Source: Amia ocellicauda
Taxonomy: Eukaryota; Chordata; Actinopteri; Amiiformes; Amiidae
Direction of reading: 5' to 3'
NCBI RefSeq assembly: GCF_036373705.1
Contig: NC_089863.1
Span: forward strand, 23,458,417 to 23,522,416
DNA: 64,000 bases
Notes under the pieces: generated by a model
Database searches by the model: none
What the model was told of the DNA's origin: nothing
Seen by the model: only the letters and a program-made list of their open reading frames with translations
Translations under genes and position numbers: made by a program
Shown: in pieces, positions 11,827-23,200 of the stretch
How positions within the stretch are numbered: the first letter of the stretch is position 1
Layout of the letters: the number at the start of each line of letters is the position of its first letter

Positions 11827-13052
11827 CACTACATGGCCACTAGTATGTGGGCACCCCTTCTAACTAGTGTTCAGTGGCAAAAACTCCTGATTCAATCCAT
11901 TCTGATTTCATGTTGTAACACAATGACAAGTGGAAAAGACCAAGAGGGGTGAATACTTTTGAGAGCCACTGTAAAATCAAGCCACGCAGCATCTCCTTAG
12001 ACAAGCATTGGCAGTAGAATGAACTTTACTGAGAGCTCGATGACTTTCAACACGGCACCATCATAGGATGCCACCTTTCCAACAAGTCAGTTTGTCAAGT
12101 TTCTGCCCTGCTGAGCTGCCCTGGTGAGTTGCAAGTGCTGTTATTGTTAAGAGGAAACGTCTAGGAGCAACAACAGCTCAGCCGCGATTGCTTGGCTACA
12201 CAAGCTCACAGAACGGGACTGTCGTAGTGCATAAAAATAGTCTTTCGTTGGTTGCAACAATCACTTCTGAGTGCCAAACTGCCTCTGGAAGCAACATCAG
12301 CAGAACTGTTTGTCAGGAGCTTCATGAAATTGGTTTCCATGGCCGAGCAGCCGCACAAGCCTAAGATCTCCATGCGCAATGCCAAGCGCCGGCTGGAGTG
12401 GTGTTAAGCTCGCCACCATTTGACCCGGGAGCAGTGGAAGTGCGATCTCTGGAGTGATGAATCACGCTTCACCGTCTGGCAGTCCGACGGAGGAATCTGG
12501 GTTTGGCGGATGCCAGGAGAACGCTGCCTGCACGAATGCATAGACCAACTGTAAAGTTTGGAGGAGGAATAATGGTCTCAGGGCTCGGCCCCTTTGTCCC
12601 ACTGAAGGGAAATCGTAACGCTACAGCCTACGGTGACATTCTGGGTGAATTTGCACCTCCAAATTTGTGGCAACAGTTTGGGGAAGCCCTTTCCTGTTTC
12701 AGCATGACAACCCGTGCACAAAGTGAGGTCCTGACAGAAATAGTTTGTCGAGATTGGTGTGGAAGAACTTGAGTGACCTGCACAGAGCCCCGACCTCAAC
12801 CCCATCCCACCTTTGGGATGAATGGAAAAGCCGACTGTGAGCCAGGCCTGATCGCCCAACATCGGCGCCCGAACTCACTAATGCTCTTGTGTCTGAAATC
12901 CCCTCAACAATGTTCCAGCATCTAGTGGAAAGTCTTCCCAGAAGAGTGGAGGCAGTTATTGCATCAAAGGGGGGACCAACTCCATATTCATGCCCATGAT
13001 TTTGGAATGAGATGTCTGATGAGCATGTCCACATACTTTTGGCCATGTAGTG
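11827..13052 (+). pseudogene. Decayed Tc1-like element with nested fragment, unit A
   Basis: TA-flanked, 1226 bp, with short inverted ends CACTACATGGCCA and TGGCCATGTAGTG. The plus strand keeps pieces of a transposase ([16 protein letters not shown] near 12450, [11 protein letters not shown] near 12535, SPDLNPI-like bases near 12795) broken by stops and frameshifts. Near 11895-11975 is a piece reading GGGGTGAATACTTTTGAG that resembles an end of a different Tc1 family, so another insertion is nested inside. Not mobile by itself. Confidence 0.8.
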
Positions 13053-13196
13053 TATGTACTTTTGACCCCCTTTTTGGAAGATGTCCAGTTATTTTAAGTA
13101 CTGTAATCTATTCAATATGTCATTAAAAATGTCATCAGTGGACAGTGGATTCTTGACACCAAAGTAAAATCACTGTAAAAGAATTCAAGCACAAAT

Positions 13197-13242
<46 letters not shown>
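13197..13242. repeat. TG dinucleotide microsatellite (A)
   Basis: TG repeat followed by a G run. It is about 46 bp here, but only about 25 bp at 36006 (B) and at 58806 (C). Units B and C also lack about 20 bases immediately upstream. Confidence 0.95.
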
Positions 13243-13730
13243 GGGGGGGTTATCCGAACACAATAATTATCATTGTCCTCGTAAACTGAGCAATGTATTC
13301 CAGTTTCTTGTGCTGCAGACGTTAGGCCAGGAGTTTGTATCTATAGGTTCTTAAAAAGAAATGTTACTTTTGACAGTAAGCCCCATGCCAGCCACCCCGC
13401 GCCCGCGCCTCTCTTTTGACCACTTGAGGTCACTTGACTGCTTCTAGTTCAAATCTTCCCTGCGTTCATTGTGGCGGGGAAGCTGCTGTTGCTCTTCGTT
13501 TCCTGAGTTGGACGAGGTCAGAGGACATTTCTTGTCAGCTGTACCTACAGTGAGGGAAAAAAGTATTTGATCCCCTGCTGATTTTGTACGTTTGCCCACT
13601 GACAAAGAAATGATTTTAATGCTAGGTGTATTTTAACAGTGAGAGAAAAAAATCCAGACAAACGCATTTCAAAAAAGTTATAAATTGATTTGCATGTTAA
13701 TGAGGGAAATAAGTATTTGACCCCTTTGAC

Positions 13731-14744
13731 TTAGTACTTGGTGGCAAAACCCTTGCTGGCAATCACAGAGGTCAGACGTTTCTTGTAGTTGGCCACCAGG
13801 TTTGCACACATCTCAGGAGGGATTTTGTCCCACTCCTCTTTGCAGATCCTCTCCAAGTCATTAAGGTTTCGAGGCTGACGTTTGGCAACTCGAACCTTCA
13901 GCTCCCTCCACAGATTTTCTATGGGATTAAGGTCTGGAGACTGGCTAGGCCACTCCAGGACCTTAATGTGCTTCTTCTTGAGCCACTCCTTTGTTGCCTT
14001 GGCTGTGTGTCTTGGGTCATTGTCATGCTGGAATACCCATCCACGACCCATTTTCAATGCCCTGGCTGAGGGAAGGAGGTTCTCACCCAAGATTTGACGG
14101 TACATGGCCCCGTCCATCGTCCCTTTGATGCGGTGCAGTTGTCCTGTCCTCTTAGCAGAAAAACACCCCCAAAGCATAATGTTTCCACCTCCATGTTTGA
14201 CGGTGGGGATGGTGTTCTTGGGGTCATTCCTCCTCCTCCAAACACGGCGAGTTGAGTTGATGCCAAAGAGCTCGATTTTGGTCTCATCTGACCACAACAC
14301 TTTCACCCAGTTCTCCTCTGAATCATTCAGATGTTCATTGGCAAACTTCACACGGGCCTGTACATGTGCTTTCTTGAGCAGGGGGACCTTGCGGGCGCTG
14401 CAGGATTTCAGTCCTTCACGGCGTAGTGTGTTACCAATTGTTTTCTTGGTGACTATGGTCCCAGCTGCCTTGAGATCATTAACAAGATCCTCCCGTGTAG
14501 TTCTGGGCTGATTCCTCACCGTTCTCATGATCATTGAAACTCCACGAGGTGAGATCTTGCATGGAGCCCCAGACCGAGGGAGACTGACAGTTATTTTGTG
14601 TTTCTTTAATTTGCGAATAATCGCACCAACTGTTGTCACCTTCTCACCAAGCTGCTTGGCGATGGTCTTGTAGCCCATTCCAGCCTTGTGTAGGTCTACA
14701 ATCTTGTCCCTGACATCCTTGGACAGCTCTTTGGTCTTGGCCAT
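13731..14744 (-). CDS. Tc1-like DD34E transposase, intact
   Basis: 337 residues. I chose the ATG at 14744 ([15 protein letters not shown]), the usual start of this family. The frame is open 28 codons further upstream, but that extension reads through the palindrome at 14788. The N-terminal half has paired helix-turn-helix regions ([10 protein letters not shown], then SRVS-like and REDLVNDL segments). Catalytic residues are all visible: D in [11 protein letters not shown] in FQHDNDPRH and E in [12 protein letters not shown], with the 34-residue spacing of DD34E enzymes. It would cut and paste the element at TA sites. There is no stop or frameshift. A short stretch after VWRRRN looks a few residues shorter than related copies I remember, so activity is not certain. 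Confidence 0.93.
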   Translation of the reverse strand: MAKTKELSKDVRDKIVDLHKAGMGYKTIAKQLGEKVTTVGAIIRKLKKHKITVSLPRSGAPCKISPRGVSMIMRTVRNQPRTTREDLVNDLKAAGTIVTKKTIGNTLRREGLKSCSARKVPLLKKAHVQARVKFANEHLNDSEENWVKVLWSDETKIELFGINSTRRVWRRRNDPKNTIPTVKHGGGNIMLWGCFSAKRTGQLHRIKGTMDGAMYRQILGENLLPSARALKMGRGWVFQHDNDPRHTAKATKEWLKKKHIKVLEWPSQSPDLNPIENLWRELKVRVAKRQPRNLNDLERICKEEWDKIPPEMCANLVANYKKRLTSVIASKGFATKY

Positions 14745-14787
14745 GGTGGAGAGTTTGGAATCTGATTGATTGATTGCTTCTGTGGAC

Positions 14788-14882
14788 AGGTGTCTTTTAT
14801 ACAGGTAACGAGCTGAGATTAGGAGCACTGCCTTTAAGAGAGTGCTCCTAATCTCAGCTCGTTACCTGTATAAAAGACACCT
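14788..14882. repeat. Perfect 42-bp palindrome inside Tc1, upstream of the transposase
   Basis: Arms 14788-14829 and 14841-14882 are exact inverted complements with an 11-base loop. The palindrome lies 44 bp upstream of the transposase ATG, so it falls in the promoter or 5' leader. It could form a cruciform in DNA or a strong hairpin in RNA. In the second Tc1 copy (37577-37671) the right arm has four substitutions. Confidence 0.95.
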
Positions 14883-15190
14883 GGGAGCCAGAAATCTTGC
14901 TGATTAATAGGGGATCAAATACTTATTACCCTCATTAACATGCAAATCAATTTATAACTTTTTTGAAATGCATTTTTCTGGATTTTGTTGTTGTTATTCT
15001 GTCTCTCACTGTTAAAATACACCTACCATTAAAATTATAGACTGATCATTTCTTTGTCAGTGGGCAAAGGTACAAAATCAGCAGGGGATCAAATACTTTT
15101 TTCCCTCACTGTATATACACACACACATACACATATATATATGTATATGTGTATATATACACATATACATATATACATATATGTATATTG

Positions 15191-15901
15191 TGACAGACCG
15201 GTAAGTGGGTGAGTTAAGAATGAGCCGTCCAGACAGGGGCTTTGTGGAAAGGACTCTTCTGCCAAGGTAAGTTTAATGCAAACCAAAATGTAATACACAC
15301 TCAATTGAACAAAACAAAACAAAAAATGCCTAGCCTTGTCCAGTCCTACCTGACTTTCTTCCTTCCCTCTCTATGACCACATCTGTCCAGGAACCCAACA
15401 AACACAGGGGAAGTCCTTTTGGGAAAACTATTTCACCCCAACCACCAGCAGGTGGCAGGATGACAATTCCCAGGTTAGAATGTCCGTGTCCTGCAATGGT
15501 GGACTATCCCCACAATCCCAGGTTCCCTAAACAGGTTTTTGTCTTTCCCCAAACCACAGGGTATTTTATTATTATTCGAGTAACTATTAGCAAGGGGTTG
15601 GCGATTATACTCACTCGCCAGTATACACTCTTACCACACTATACACATTGGCAGTTTGGTGGTACATATCCCTCTGTGAAGTGTAAAGCTTGCAACAGGT
15701 TCTAGTAGCTCCTCTTATGCTTTCTCCCAGCTCATGTCTGTCCCTGGCTGCAACCTCCCACCAACTGCCCTGATTCGCTCTGCCTGCTCCCTTATATACA
15801 CAGGAGCCCCCGCCCCTTCCTGTCTCTACTGCAGGGGCTCCTGGGACAAGTAGTTTTCTACCTTGGGTGGACATTCCTTAAAGGGACGGAGCCCCGTTCC
15901 G

Positions 15902-15904
<3 letters not shown>
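15191..15904 (-). mobile_element. Probable solo LTR, reverse orientation (unit B upstream)
   Basis: A 714-bp block beginning TGACAGACCGG and ending CCGTTCCGTCA, so it has TG/CA ends and short inverted termini (TGAC/GTCA). On the minus strand a TATA-like TGTATATAAGGGAG lies near 15788-15801, as expected for an LTR promoter. No gag or pol lies beside it. Both flanks are AT microsatellite, so a target duplication cannot be read. It could instead be another non-autonomous element. Confidence 0.5.
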
Positions 15905-15932
<28 letters not shown>

Positions 15933-15964
15933 TTGCTTGGAGATCATGTGACAAGGCTTTGTTA

Positions 15965-16130
15965 AAAGTAACTATGTAACTTGTACCCCAAGTACATTTT
16001 AAATTAGCTACCTTTTAGTTGTACTTGAGTAGTTTTTATACCAGTACTTTTACTTCTACTTGAGCAAGATTTCATCAAAGTAACAATACTTCTACTTGAG
16101 TAGGATTTTTCAGTACTCTTTCCACTTCTG
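15965..16130. mobile_element. MITE-like interspersed repeat (ACTTGAGTA-rich)
   Basis: Contains repeated words such as TACTTGAGTAG, AGTACTTTTACTTCTACTTG and a tail CAGTACTCTTTCCACTTCTG. This is a very common interspersed pattern in fish genomes, usually attributed to hAT-type non-autonomous elements. Ends were not resolved. Confidence 0.5.
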
Positions 16131-16919
16131 TTAACTATTAACTATTGTACTGATTCATGAACTGCAAGAAGCCTGATGTCCTCAGACATATACCCTAGTG
16201 TGGTGTTATTTTAACCACTTGTGATTTAATTGAAATTGAAACAGAACTGAATGCAGGGTTTACTTCCTTTTGTGTGTGTGAAGCACATTTAGCAATTTGT
16301 GTTGTTTATTGATTCATTTATCTAATTTTGCACATGCATTGACTTAACACGAAACACCTGAAAAACACTTCTTAAAAACAAAAGTGGACAACTAGTGCCA
16401 CAGACACTGATGAAGGCTTGAGGCCAAAAACATGTTGTCATTGTTCTACATAAATGAATTGTAAAGAATCTAGCATGCGGAGTGTGATCCTTTATTTATA
16501 ATGTAAGTATAGCGCACCAAAAAGTCACAGCGCAGAGGATCTGTGAATGAAACGGTAACACAGTTAGACCGTAACCATTACACAGGCCAGAGGAGGCTGG
16601 TCCATAGCGGCAGAGTAGATCAGTAGCCAACGAGTGTAAAATAACATGACGCAGTGGGCTGGTCAGAAGTAGCTATGAGACAGGGTACCTGAAGTTGGGC
16701 CACTGACAGTTACAGTCTGGCTGCAGCAATTGCAACATAATGCCAACAAAGGACAGGCCGAGAAAACGGAAAGAAAGGGAGCTACAGCCCAGGGTAGCAG
16801 CTCTCCTCTATCCTGGATCAGGCCATCGCAGTAAGGAGGATGAGGGAGATGTATTGTATTGGTTAGTTTATTATTTTATTTATTCAGAGAACAGCCTTTT
16901 TTCAATTTTGGCCCTGGCA

Positions 16920-17340
16920 GTAAACATGAAGACAAAAATATTGATCTCTCAAGAAAAGGCCAGACCTCAGGGAAACAAATACCACTGCACTCTAGGCAGC
17001 ACCGCCCCAGAACACACCTCAGACTACACTCACGTGGCCTGACTATCAGTGCGTCAGGGGCTTTAACCTGGCAGTGAAGGCACTCAAAGGCAACGCAAGA
17101 AGAGCTTTCTACGCAAGCAGAAGCGGATTCTATGACACTGATATTCCAGTCAAACTCTGGCTCAAACTAATTGACAGTGTGATCCAGCCCATTGCGCTGT
17201 GTAGTGAGGCAGGGGGTCCACTCAGTCTACAGGACTGCACTAGGTGGGACAAACACCCAATCGAAACGCTGCATGCTGAACTCTATAAGAACACACTGCA
17301 AGTTCACAGGAACACCAAATTGAAATTGAAATTGAACTGA
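16920..17340 (+). pseudogene. Non-LTR retrotransposon reverse-transcriptase C-terminal relic
   Basis: Three frames must be combined. KTKILISQEKARPQG starts near 16927, RGLTISASG lies near 17035 and KALKGNARRAFYASRSGFY starts at 17077, followed by HPIETLHAELYKNTLQVHRN. This resembles the end of a fish LINE reverse transcriptase and the connection domain behind it. At least two frameshifts break it. It ends in an ATTGAA-type short tandem tail (17317-17338), typical of a LINE 3' end, so it is a 5'-truncated insertion. Confidence 0.6.
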
Positions 17341-18640
17341 GAGAGAGAGAATGAATGCATTGTGTGTGTAATTATGTGAGTGTATTGCGTGATTGTGTGT
17401 GTGTTAGTGTATGGGAGTGTGTTCATGCATTCAAAATGTACATGACGACAAACGCGGTGGGGTCCAGAGAAAAGGCTGCACGCTTTTCCGAGGATCTCAG
17501 CACAAACACTGAGCAGCAGCAGGATTGCGGGACAGCGACCTGCAGAAACAGCACCGAAGAGACGGACACCTGAAGTACTGCTACTGTAATCTATTATATG
17601 TGCTGTGTGTGTGATACACATTTTCAGATTATTCATCTCAATAGGCTATCGATAACTAATGCATACGATTCCTTGTGATTAGTGCAGATGTCCTACTAAA
17701 TGTGCTTCGCTCTCGGGTGAATTGTAACGGCACTTTCAGACTTGCAGAACCGAAGACAACCATTTGAAAAGGGAAATGTATACATTCAATTCCCCATTGA
17801 ATCAGCACGTTTTAATTATATTAGAAAGCTTCGGCTGCAAAGGGTCAAGATTACTTTCAAAGAAAATATAGAACCGATCAATAGCCTATAGACTCTACAA
17901 AAAATAAGCATCACTGTCGCTGTGTATTGAATCAAGCAGGACTATATGTGCAAAACAGATAAGAAATAAGAAAACATGCCATATGTGATGCAGTTTATTT
18001 AGCAGCAAGAACAGGCAATGTTGCTGTGACACCGACCCTAAGCACTGGAGAGCAGGACTGATCAAATAAAAGCTTAAAATAGAGCAGACAACGCCAGACA
18101 CCCCGATACAACGATGGACAGGGAGCAATATGGGCTACAATTTGCCATTATAGCCACCGTTTCAACAAGACTATTTGAGCGCTGCATATGGAAGCAGACC
18201 TTGCTGTGAGAAGTAGTTTGTCAGTGGGACACACAAGGAAATGACACTTTTTCTTGTCGCCTTCCTTGCATTTATGGGCAGCAGACTTACATTTCCTACA
18301 GTTTTGGCTAAGCTACACAGCTAACTGTGACATGCATGCAGCAGACACGCACGCCAGCTAGACTACAGACCGGACAGATGACACGTCAATCAAACTCAGC
18401 ATTTGTATTCTTTTTCAAGACAATCTTTTCACATTACATTTGTTTGGACAAACTGCTACATTTGCTTCCATCGAGACAGTGTGGTTTAGAAAGTAAATTT
18501 AGTATTAGGAAGAACAAAAGATTATTATTATTATTATTATTATTATTATTTTTATTTCTTGGCAGACTTACAACATAAGTGCAAACAAAGTGCAAAAATA
18601 CAGTGAAGTACAAGGCATCAATCATTACAAATTCAATTTA
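17341..18640. other. Intergenic DNA, no gene seen
   Basis: GT-rich start (17344-17425), then unremarkable DNA. A TTA/ATT microsatellite lies at about 18523-18557 just beyond the 3' side of the LINE at 18870. No open frame with recognisable similarity. Its counterpart is 40152-41451. Confidence 0.6.
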
Positions 18641-18869
18641 GCTAAAACAGCAATTCAAACTAATACATTTTACAAATTCCAATTTACAATTTACTCAAGT
18701 ACAGTAAGTGAGGTCCTACATCCTGGATGGTGAAAGCTAAGTGCTGTCAAGATGTAGGGTTACAGACGAGGGCTACGGGAAAGGAAGCAAGGAGGAAAAC
18801 AATCAAGAACGCAAGAAGCATAATAAACTGAAGTGCTATCTAGCAGGGATAGAGGACTAATATTACAGG

Positions 18870-19840
18870 TGCTGTCGGAAGAGATGCGTCTTGAGTAAGC
18901 GCCGGAATGAGGTCAAGGACTCGGCGGTTTTGACTTCGGTGGGCAGGTCGTTCCACCATTTAGGGGTCAGGGATGAGAAGGAGCGGCTCTGGAGGAAGGA
19001 GAGGGGAGAGGAGGCAGAGTTAGTCTTCTGGCACTGGAGGAGCGCAGTGGTCTGGAGGGGATGTATGGAGAGACGAGTGTCTGAAGGTAGCTCGGTGCAG
19101 TGTGGTCGAGACAGCGGTAGGTGAGGGTCAGTGTCTTGAACTGAATGCGTGCCGCTATCGAGAGCCAGTGGAGGGAGCGGAGCAGTGGAGTAGCGTGTGC
19201 GAACCGTGGCAGAGAGACACCAGACGAGCCGCAGAGTTCTGGATGAGCTGGAGCGGCGGGTAGTGGATGCAGGCAGGCCGGCCAGGAGGGAGTTGCAGTA
19301 TCCAGGCGGGAGAGGAACAGTGACTGGACGAGCAGCTGAGTCGAGTAGTCGGTGAGGAAGGGACGGATCCGGCGTATGTTGCTCAGGAAGAATCTGCAGG
19401 TGCGCGTCAGCGTGGTGATGTGCTGGGTGTAGGAGAGCGCAGGATCGAGGGTGACTCCTAGATTTTTAGCGGAAGAAGAAAGAGAGAGTGTGGTGGATTC
19501 CAAGGGGATCGAGATGGGGAGGTCAGCAGAAGGCGAGGAAGAGTGGGGGGAAAACAGGAGATCCAATTTGGAGAGGTTGAGCTTAAGTGCATCCAGGCGG
19601 AAATAGCAGACAAGCACAAGAGATGCGAGAGGGGATGAGGGGGTCAGAAGAGGGAAAAGACAGGAAGATCTGGGCATCATCAGCGTAGAGGTGGTAGGAG
19701 AAACCATGGGATGCGATGAGGGGGCCCAGGGAGCGAGTGTAGAGAGAGAACAGGAGGGGGCCCAGGACAGAGCCGTGGGGAACGCCTGGGTGGAGAGGTT
19801 GGGGGTGGATGAGGAGCCTCGCCATGTCACTTGGTAGGAG
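18870..19840 (-). pseudogene. 5'-truncated LINE (L2/CR1-type reverse transcriptase fragment)
   Basis: The minus strand encodes reverse-transcriptase motifs in two frames. [20 protein letters not shown] and YADDAQIF (the catalytic YxDD box) lie at about 19680-19790. A frameshift follows, then KNLGVTLDPALSYTQHI and LHWLSIAARIQFKTL at 18967-19560. This order is typical of L2/CR1-like LINEs of fish. The N-terminal part, including the endonuclease, is absent, and the frame is broken, so it cannot move by itself. Confidence 0.8.
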
Positions 19841-20082
19841 AACCAGGTGAGAGCAGTCCCAGAGATTCAGGTCAGCAGCTCAATCCAGTGGCGTAACACA
19901 AGATGCCGGGGCCCCTGGTAACTATGGTGGGGGCCCAAAGTCTAGCACAGTGCAGTGTTTGTAGTATTCTGTAGAATACTGTAGTTAGCCACACAGTACG
20001 TTTCTTCATTTCCACATTCATAATTCATATATTGCGAAAATCACTTTTTTCCATTTATGGTGCTAGAAATCAAGTACAGTAT

Positions 20083-20287
20083 CCCAACCTGCACCCGCCG
20101 CGCCGCACATCCGGGACATCACGGAACAGCGCGCCTGCGCAGCTGCGCCCGTCGCGTGCGCTGAGGGCGCTCGGGCGCGGTTGCCGCGGTGACGCGTCAC
20201 AATGCGCAGGCGCGCTGTGCCGTCAGTCCGCGCCGCTCGGCGCCATTAGAGATTCAGACGTCGGTGGAAGATGGCGGCGAAACAGAC
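20083..20287 (+). promoter_or_regulatory. CpG-rich promoter of MROH copy B
   Basis: A GC- and CpG-rich block in otherwise AT-rich DNA, directly upstream of exon 1. It contains two NRF1-like sites (20131-20142 and 20203-20214, GCGCCTGCGC and TGCGCAGGCGC types) and an RFX X-box-like site GGTTGCCGCGGTGAC (20179-20193). That site overlaps a perfect 12-bp palindrome GTGACGCGTCAC (20189-20200). A YY1-like motif GAAGATGGCGGC lies at 20268-20279, overlapping the first ATG. No TATA box is visible, so this looks like a dispersed housekeeping or ciliary-type promoter. The roles of the factors are inferred from motif likeness only. Confidence 0.7.
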
Positions 20288-23200
20288 GTGAGTGTCTGAC
20301 TGTCACTGCAAGACTCTGCCTTGTCTAGATGTTAGTCCTAGTCGGCAGTAGTCACCCAGCAATCATATTAAACACCCGTTTCATGTAATACAGGCTACTA
20401 CACAAGCAGATACTTTGATTGGGAGGCGTTTGATTCCGTGTGTATTTTACTCATGAGGCTCGTCTCATAATCATTGCAATAATAACACATGATGATCGTG
20501 TATATTTTAGATAAACAATTGCACAGGAGACATAGCGAATCAAGTGAACCAACACGTGTGCTATAGGAGAAGGATACCTATTGTAACTGCTTGCTTAATA
20601 CGTTTAAAGTTTAAACTGGTGAATATGCATGCATATCTTACCTGCCAATGGAAAATGTCTTTGGGGTTGGGATTCATACTTGAATTGCCCGGACTAAACT
20701 ATATTACACTGCCTTGTTATAGTTTTAATACGGACATTATTGTTTAAAACTACACTTCATAATGATTTGACTTGATGGTCAGCGTTTATTCACACAAAAT
20801 AATACAATCAGTAAAGTGGAATGAAATGTAACCCAGAATTCCTGTTGTCTTTTAGTGTGACGACACAGTGGACGAGTCTGAGGGTTTGGGTGAGTGTCTG
20901 TTTGGAGGACTTTTTACTGACTATATGTAATAACAATTAATCATACAATCCGTTGGGAACCACTGCTGTAAGGATGAGCTGGACTTGATCCTGGCTGATT
21001 TAACTGTGATTTGTGTTGATATTGTAGAGACGGTTGATCCCTGGCAGGTGATAATGGAGGACATCCAGGAAACCTTAGCGTCTCTCTCTCAAATGATGGC
21101 CCCAAACACCTTTTGCCTGAAGTGTCTGGAATACCTCAAGGTGAGAATTGAGCGTCTGTTGATGCCAAGACCGTCCGTTTCGTCTCCCGACAGAGTGCTT
21201 AACTGTGTGGCTTTTCTTCGGAGTTGTTTCTTCCAGGTTTTGTTCTGGAATTGCTTCTAAAATGTGTGTATTGTGTGATTGTATATTTGAATGTATAGTA
21301 ATTATCTTCTTTCTTTATTCAGTTCCTTTTAAGAACCAGCTGAAGTATGAGTGTCTATATGAGTAGTTTGTTGTTGAGGCTACTATGTGATGCACATTTT
21401 TCTGTTTGACAAATCTTCCTCCTGTGTTCCTCTGCTCAGCTGGCCCATCCGACCCTCGTCCTGCAGGCCGTGGAGAAAGTTCTGCGCAGCCAGATCGAAG
21501 ACATCAGCTCCTCCACAGCCAGGAAGGTCATTGCTGTGGCTGCTAGACTGATGGGCAGCGATGCGGTGAGCCACTTGCTCCTGTCAGGCTCTTCCTGTTT
21601 TTTGTATAAAGATTCTTCTCACTCAGAGATGTGCCAGGAACACTGCTGTCCCCAGAAAGCCTTCTCAGACTCACGCCCTTCCTCTCGTCTTCCCCTGACC
21701 CAGAACATGCCTCTCGACACGAAGCAGGCAGCCAGTGACGTCCTGGTGGCCGTGGGATGTGGGTTTCCGGGGGAGGTCCTGCAAACCATGTGTGTCATCA
21801 GTGAAGATGTACAGCCAGAGATCATGTGGCTGAACACTCTGGCCCGTCTGTTACGAGCCAACGGTGAGTCTGCCTGCTCCTTCCATTCCTGAAGCCACTT
21901 TGTCAAAGGGGTTTCACCCCATGCTGGGACAGCATCTGTGCGCTGTAAGGGAACTGAGATGTGCCCTGTTTTCAACCCTAACCATCTGTTGTCTGTGTTT
22001 GCAGTGTCCGGCACGATGCCCCATCTTGGGAAGACCCTCACCGGTCTGCTGCCCAAGCTGGACGCTGCCAAAACAGTGGAGATGCACTCAGTGGAAGCCC
22101 ACTCCAGGGCTCAGCTGCAGATGGCTCTGTGCTCAGGTGAGTGAGGGTGGCTGACTCCTGCAATGACAGATCCCCAAAGGGCGCCCTTGTTCTTCTTTTT
22201 GTTTACGGTTTAGTTCAGCGGAGCTCAGCTGTGAATCGTGTGTCTAGTGGAGAGTGACCCCAGTGTCTGTTTTTTGTCTCCCAGTGCTCACCAGCGCCTG
22301 CACCAGCCTCCAGGAGTATGTTTCTGGCCCCGGAGGGAGCGCTGACCCCACAATGAAGAAGCAGGACTTCGCTCCAGTCATTGACTCCGCCTTCAAAACC
22401 ATTTTGAAGGGCTGGCTGGTGCTGGAGGGCAGGAACCTGCAGGTACGGGCCAGCGGGAAATGTCCGGAGGAGGGGGTGGTTGTTAAATATGGACTGGCAA
22501 AATATCCAGCTCCACACATGAGAATGTCTAGAGTCATCTAGTCACTTGTTCTGCGCTGTGACTCCTGTATGTGATCTTATGTCCTTCTGTCTGTGTAGTC
22601 GCTGAGGCTTCAGGAGACGCTCGTCGGTGCCTTGGCTGCCATGTCGCCCCTGCTGAGCCCTGAGACTCTGCAGGCCAATGTGACCCAGCTGGTCGCCGCT
22701 TCGGTGGAGGTGTACAAGCACAGCTCCAACGGTGAAGCCCTGGGCCAGGTAGGACTTTCTCTGCTGTCTGGGGTAACAGGGGTGGGCGAGATCAGACCGG
22801 CTCCAGATTAAGGGCTTGGTTTTATGTTTAACATCAGGATCAGGGTTGGGGTTGGTTTGGTTTATTGTTTTGGAGTCCATGTTAACAGCTCAGCCGGATT
22901 CCAGGTCTGTGAACCGGCCCACAGTGCAGTGTGAGTCAGCAGCTGTGTTTCTTTATTATTATTATTATTTTTCTTATTCAGAACGTGCGACAGATTCTGT
23001 TGGCAGCCTTGGAGCCGGGCTTCACTTCGCACCATGTGGCCATCTACTCCTCCGTGGACAGACTGCTGCGCGCGCTGCACCAAGAGGTAGGTCCCGCTCT
23101 GCGGAGCAGCCGAGACGCACCGACACAAGGCTCCCGTGCAGCCGAGCGGCGCTTCCCCCTCGGTACGCAGTGACCGTGTCTTTCTCCTTCAGATCTGCGC

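Larger units (their letters stand above)
1..13547 (+). repeat. Segmental duplication unit A (right part only)
   Basis: First of three tandem units. Position 1 corresponds to 22782 in unit B and 45752 in unit C, and identity by eye is close to 99% through exons, introns and intergenic DNA. It holds exons 9-23 of the MROH gene, then the minisatellite, the hairpin, the foldback element and a decayed Tc1. It ends at the TA at 13546-13547, immediately followed by an intact Tc1. Private features include a shorter AT tract at 3404, a longer TG tract at 13197 and about 20 extra bases just before that tract. Confidence 0.95.
13548..15111 (-). mobile_element. Intact Tc1/mariner element at the A/B junction
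   Basis: A 1564-bp element flanked by TA on both sides (13546-13547 and 15112-15113), the usual Tc1 target duplication. The terminal inverted repeats begin CAGTGAGGGAAAAAAGTATT and extend inward for well over 100 bp, including an inner block ending at the CAGTGAGAGA word (about 13640 and 15010). The single gene is on the minus strand. The element is nearly identical to the one at 36337 and sits exactly on the junction between two segmental units. Confidence 0.95.

Noticed and set aside
14745..14828. 28-residue N-terminal extension of the transposase
   Set aside because: It reads through the palindromic leader, and the family start MAKTKELS lies at 14744.
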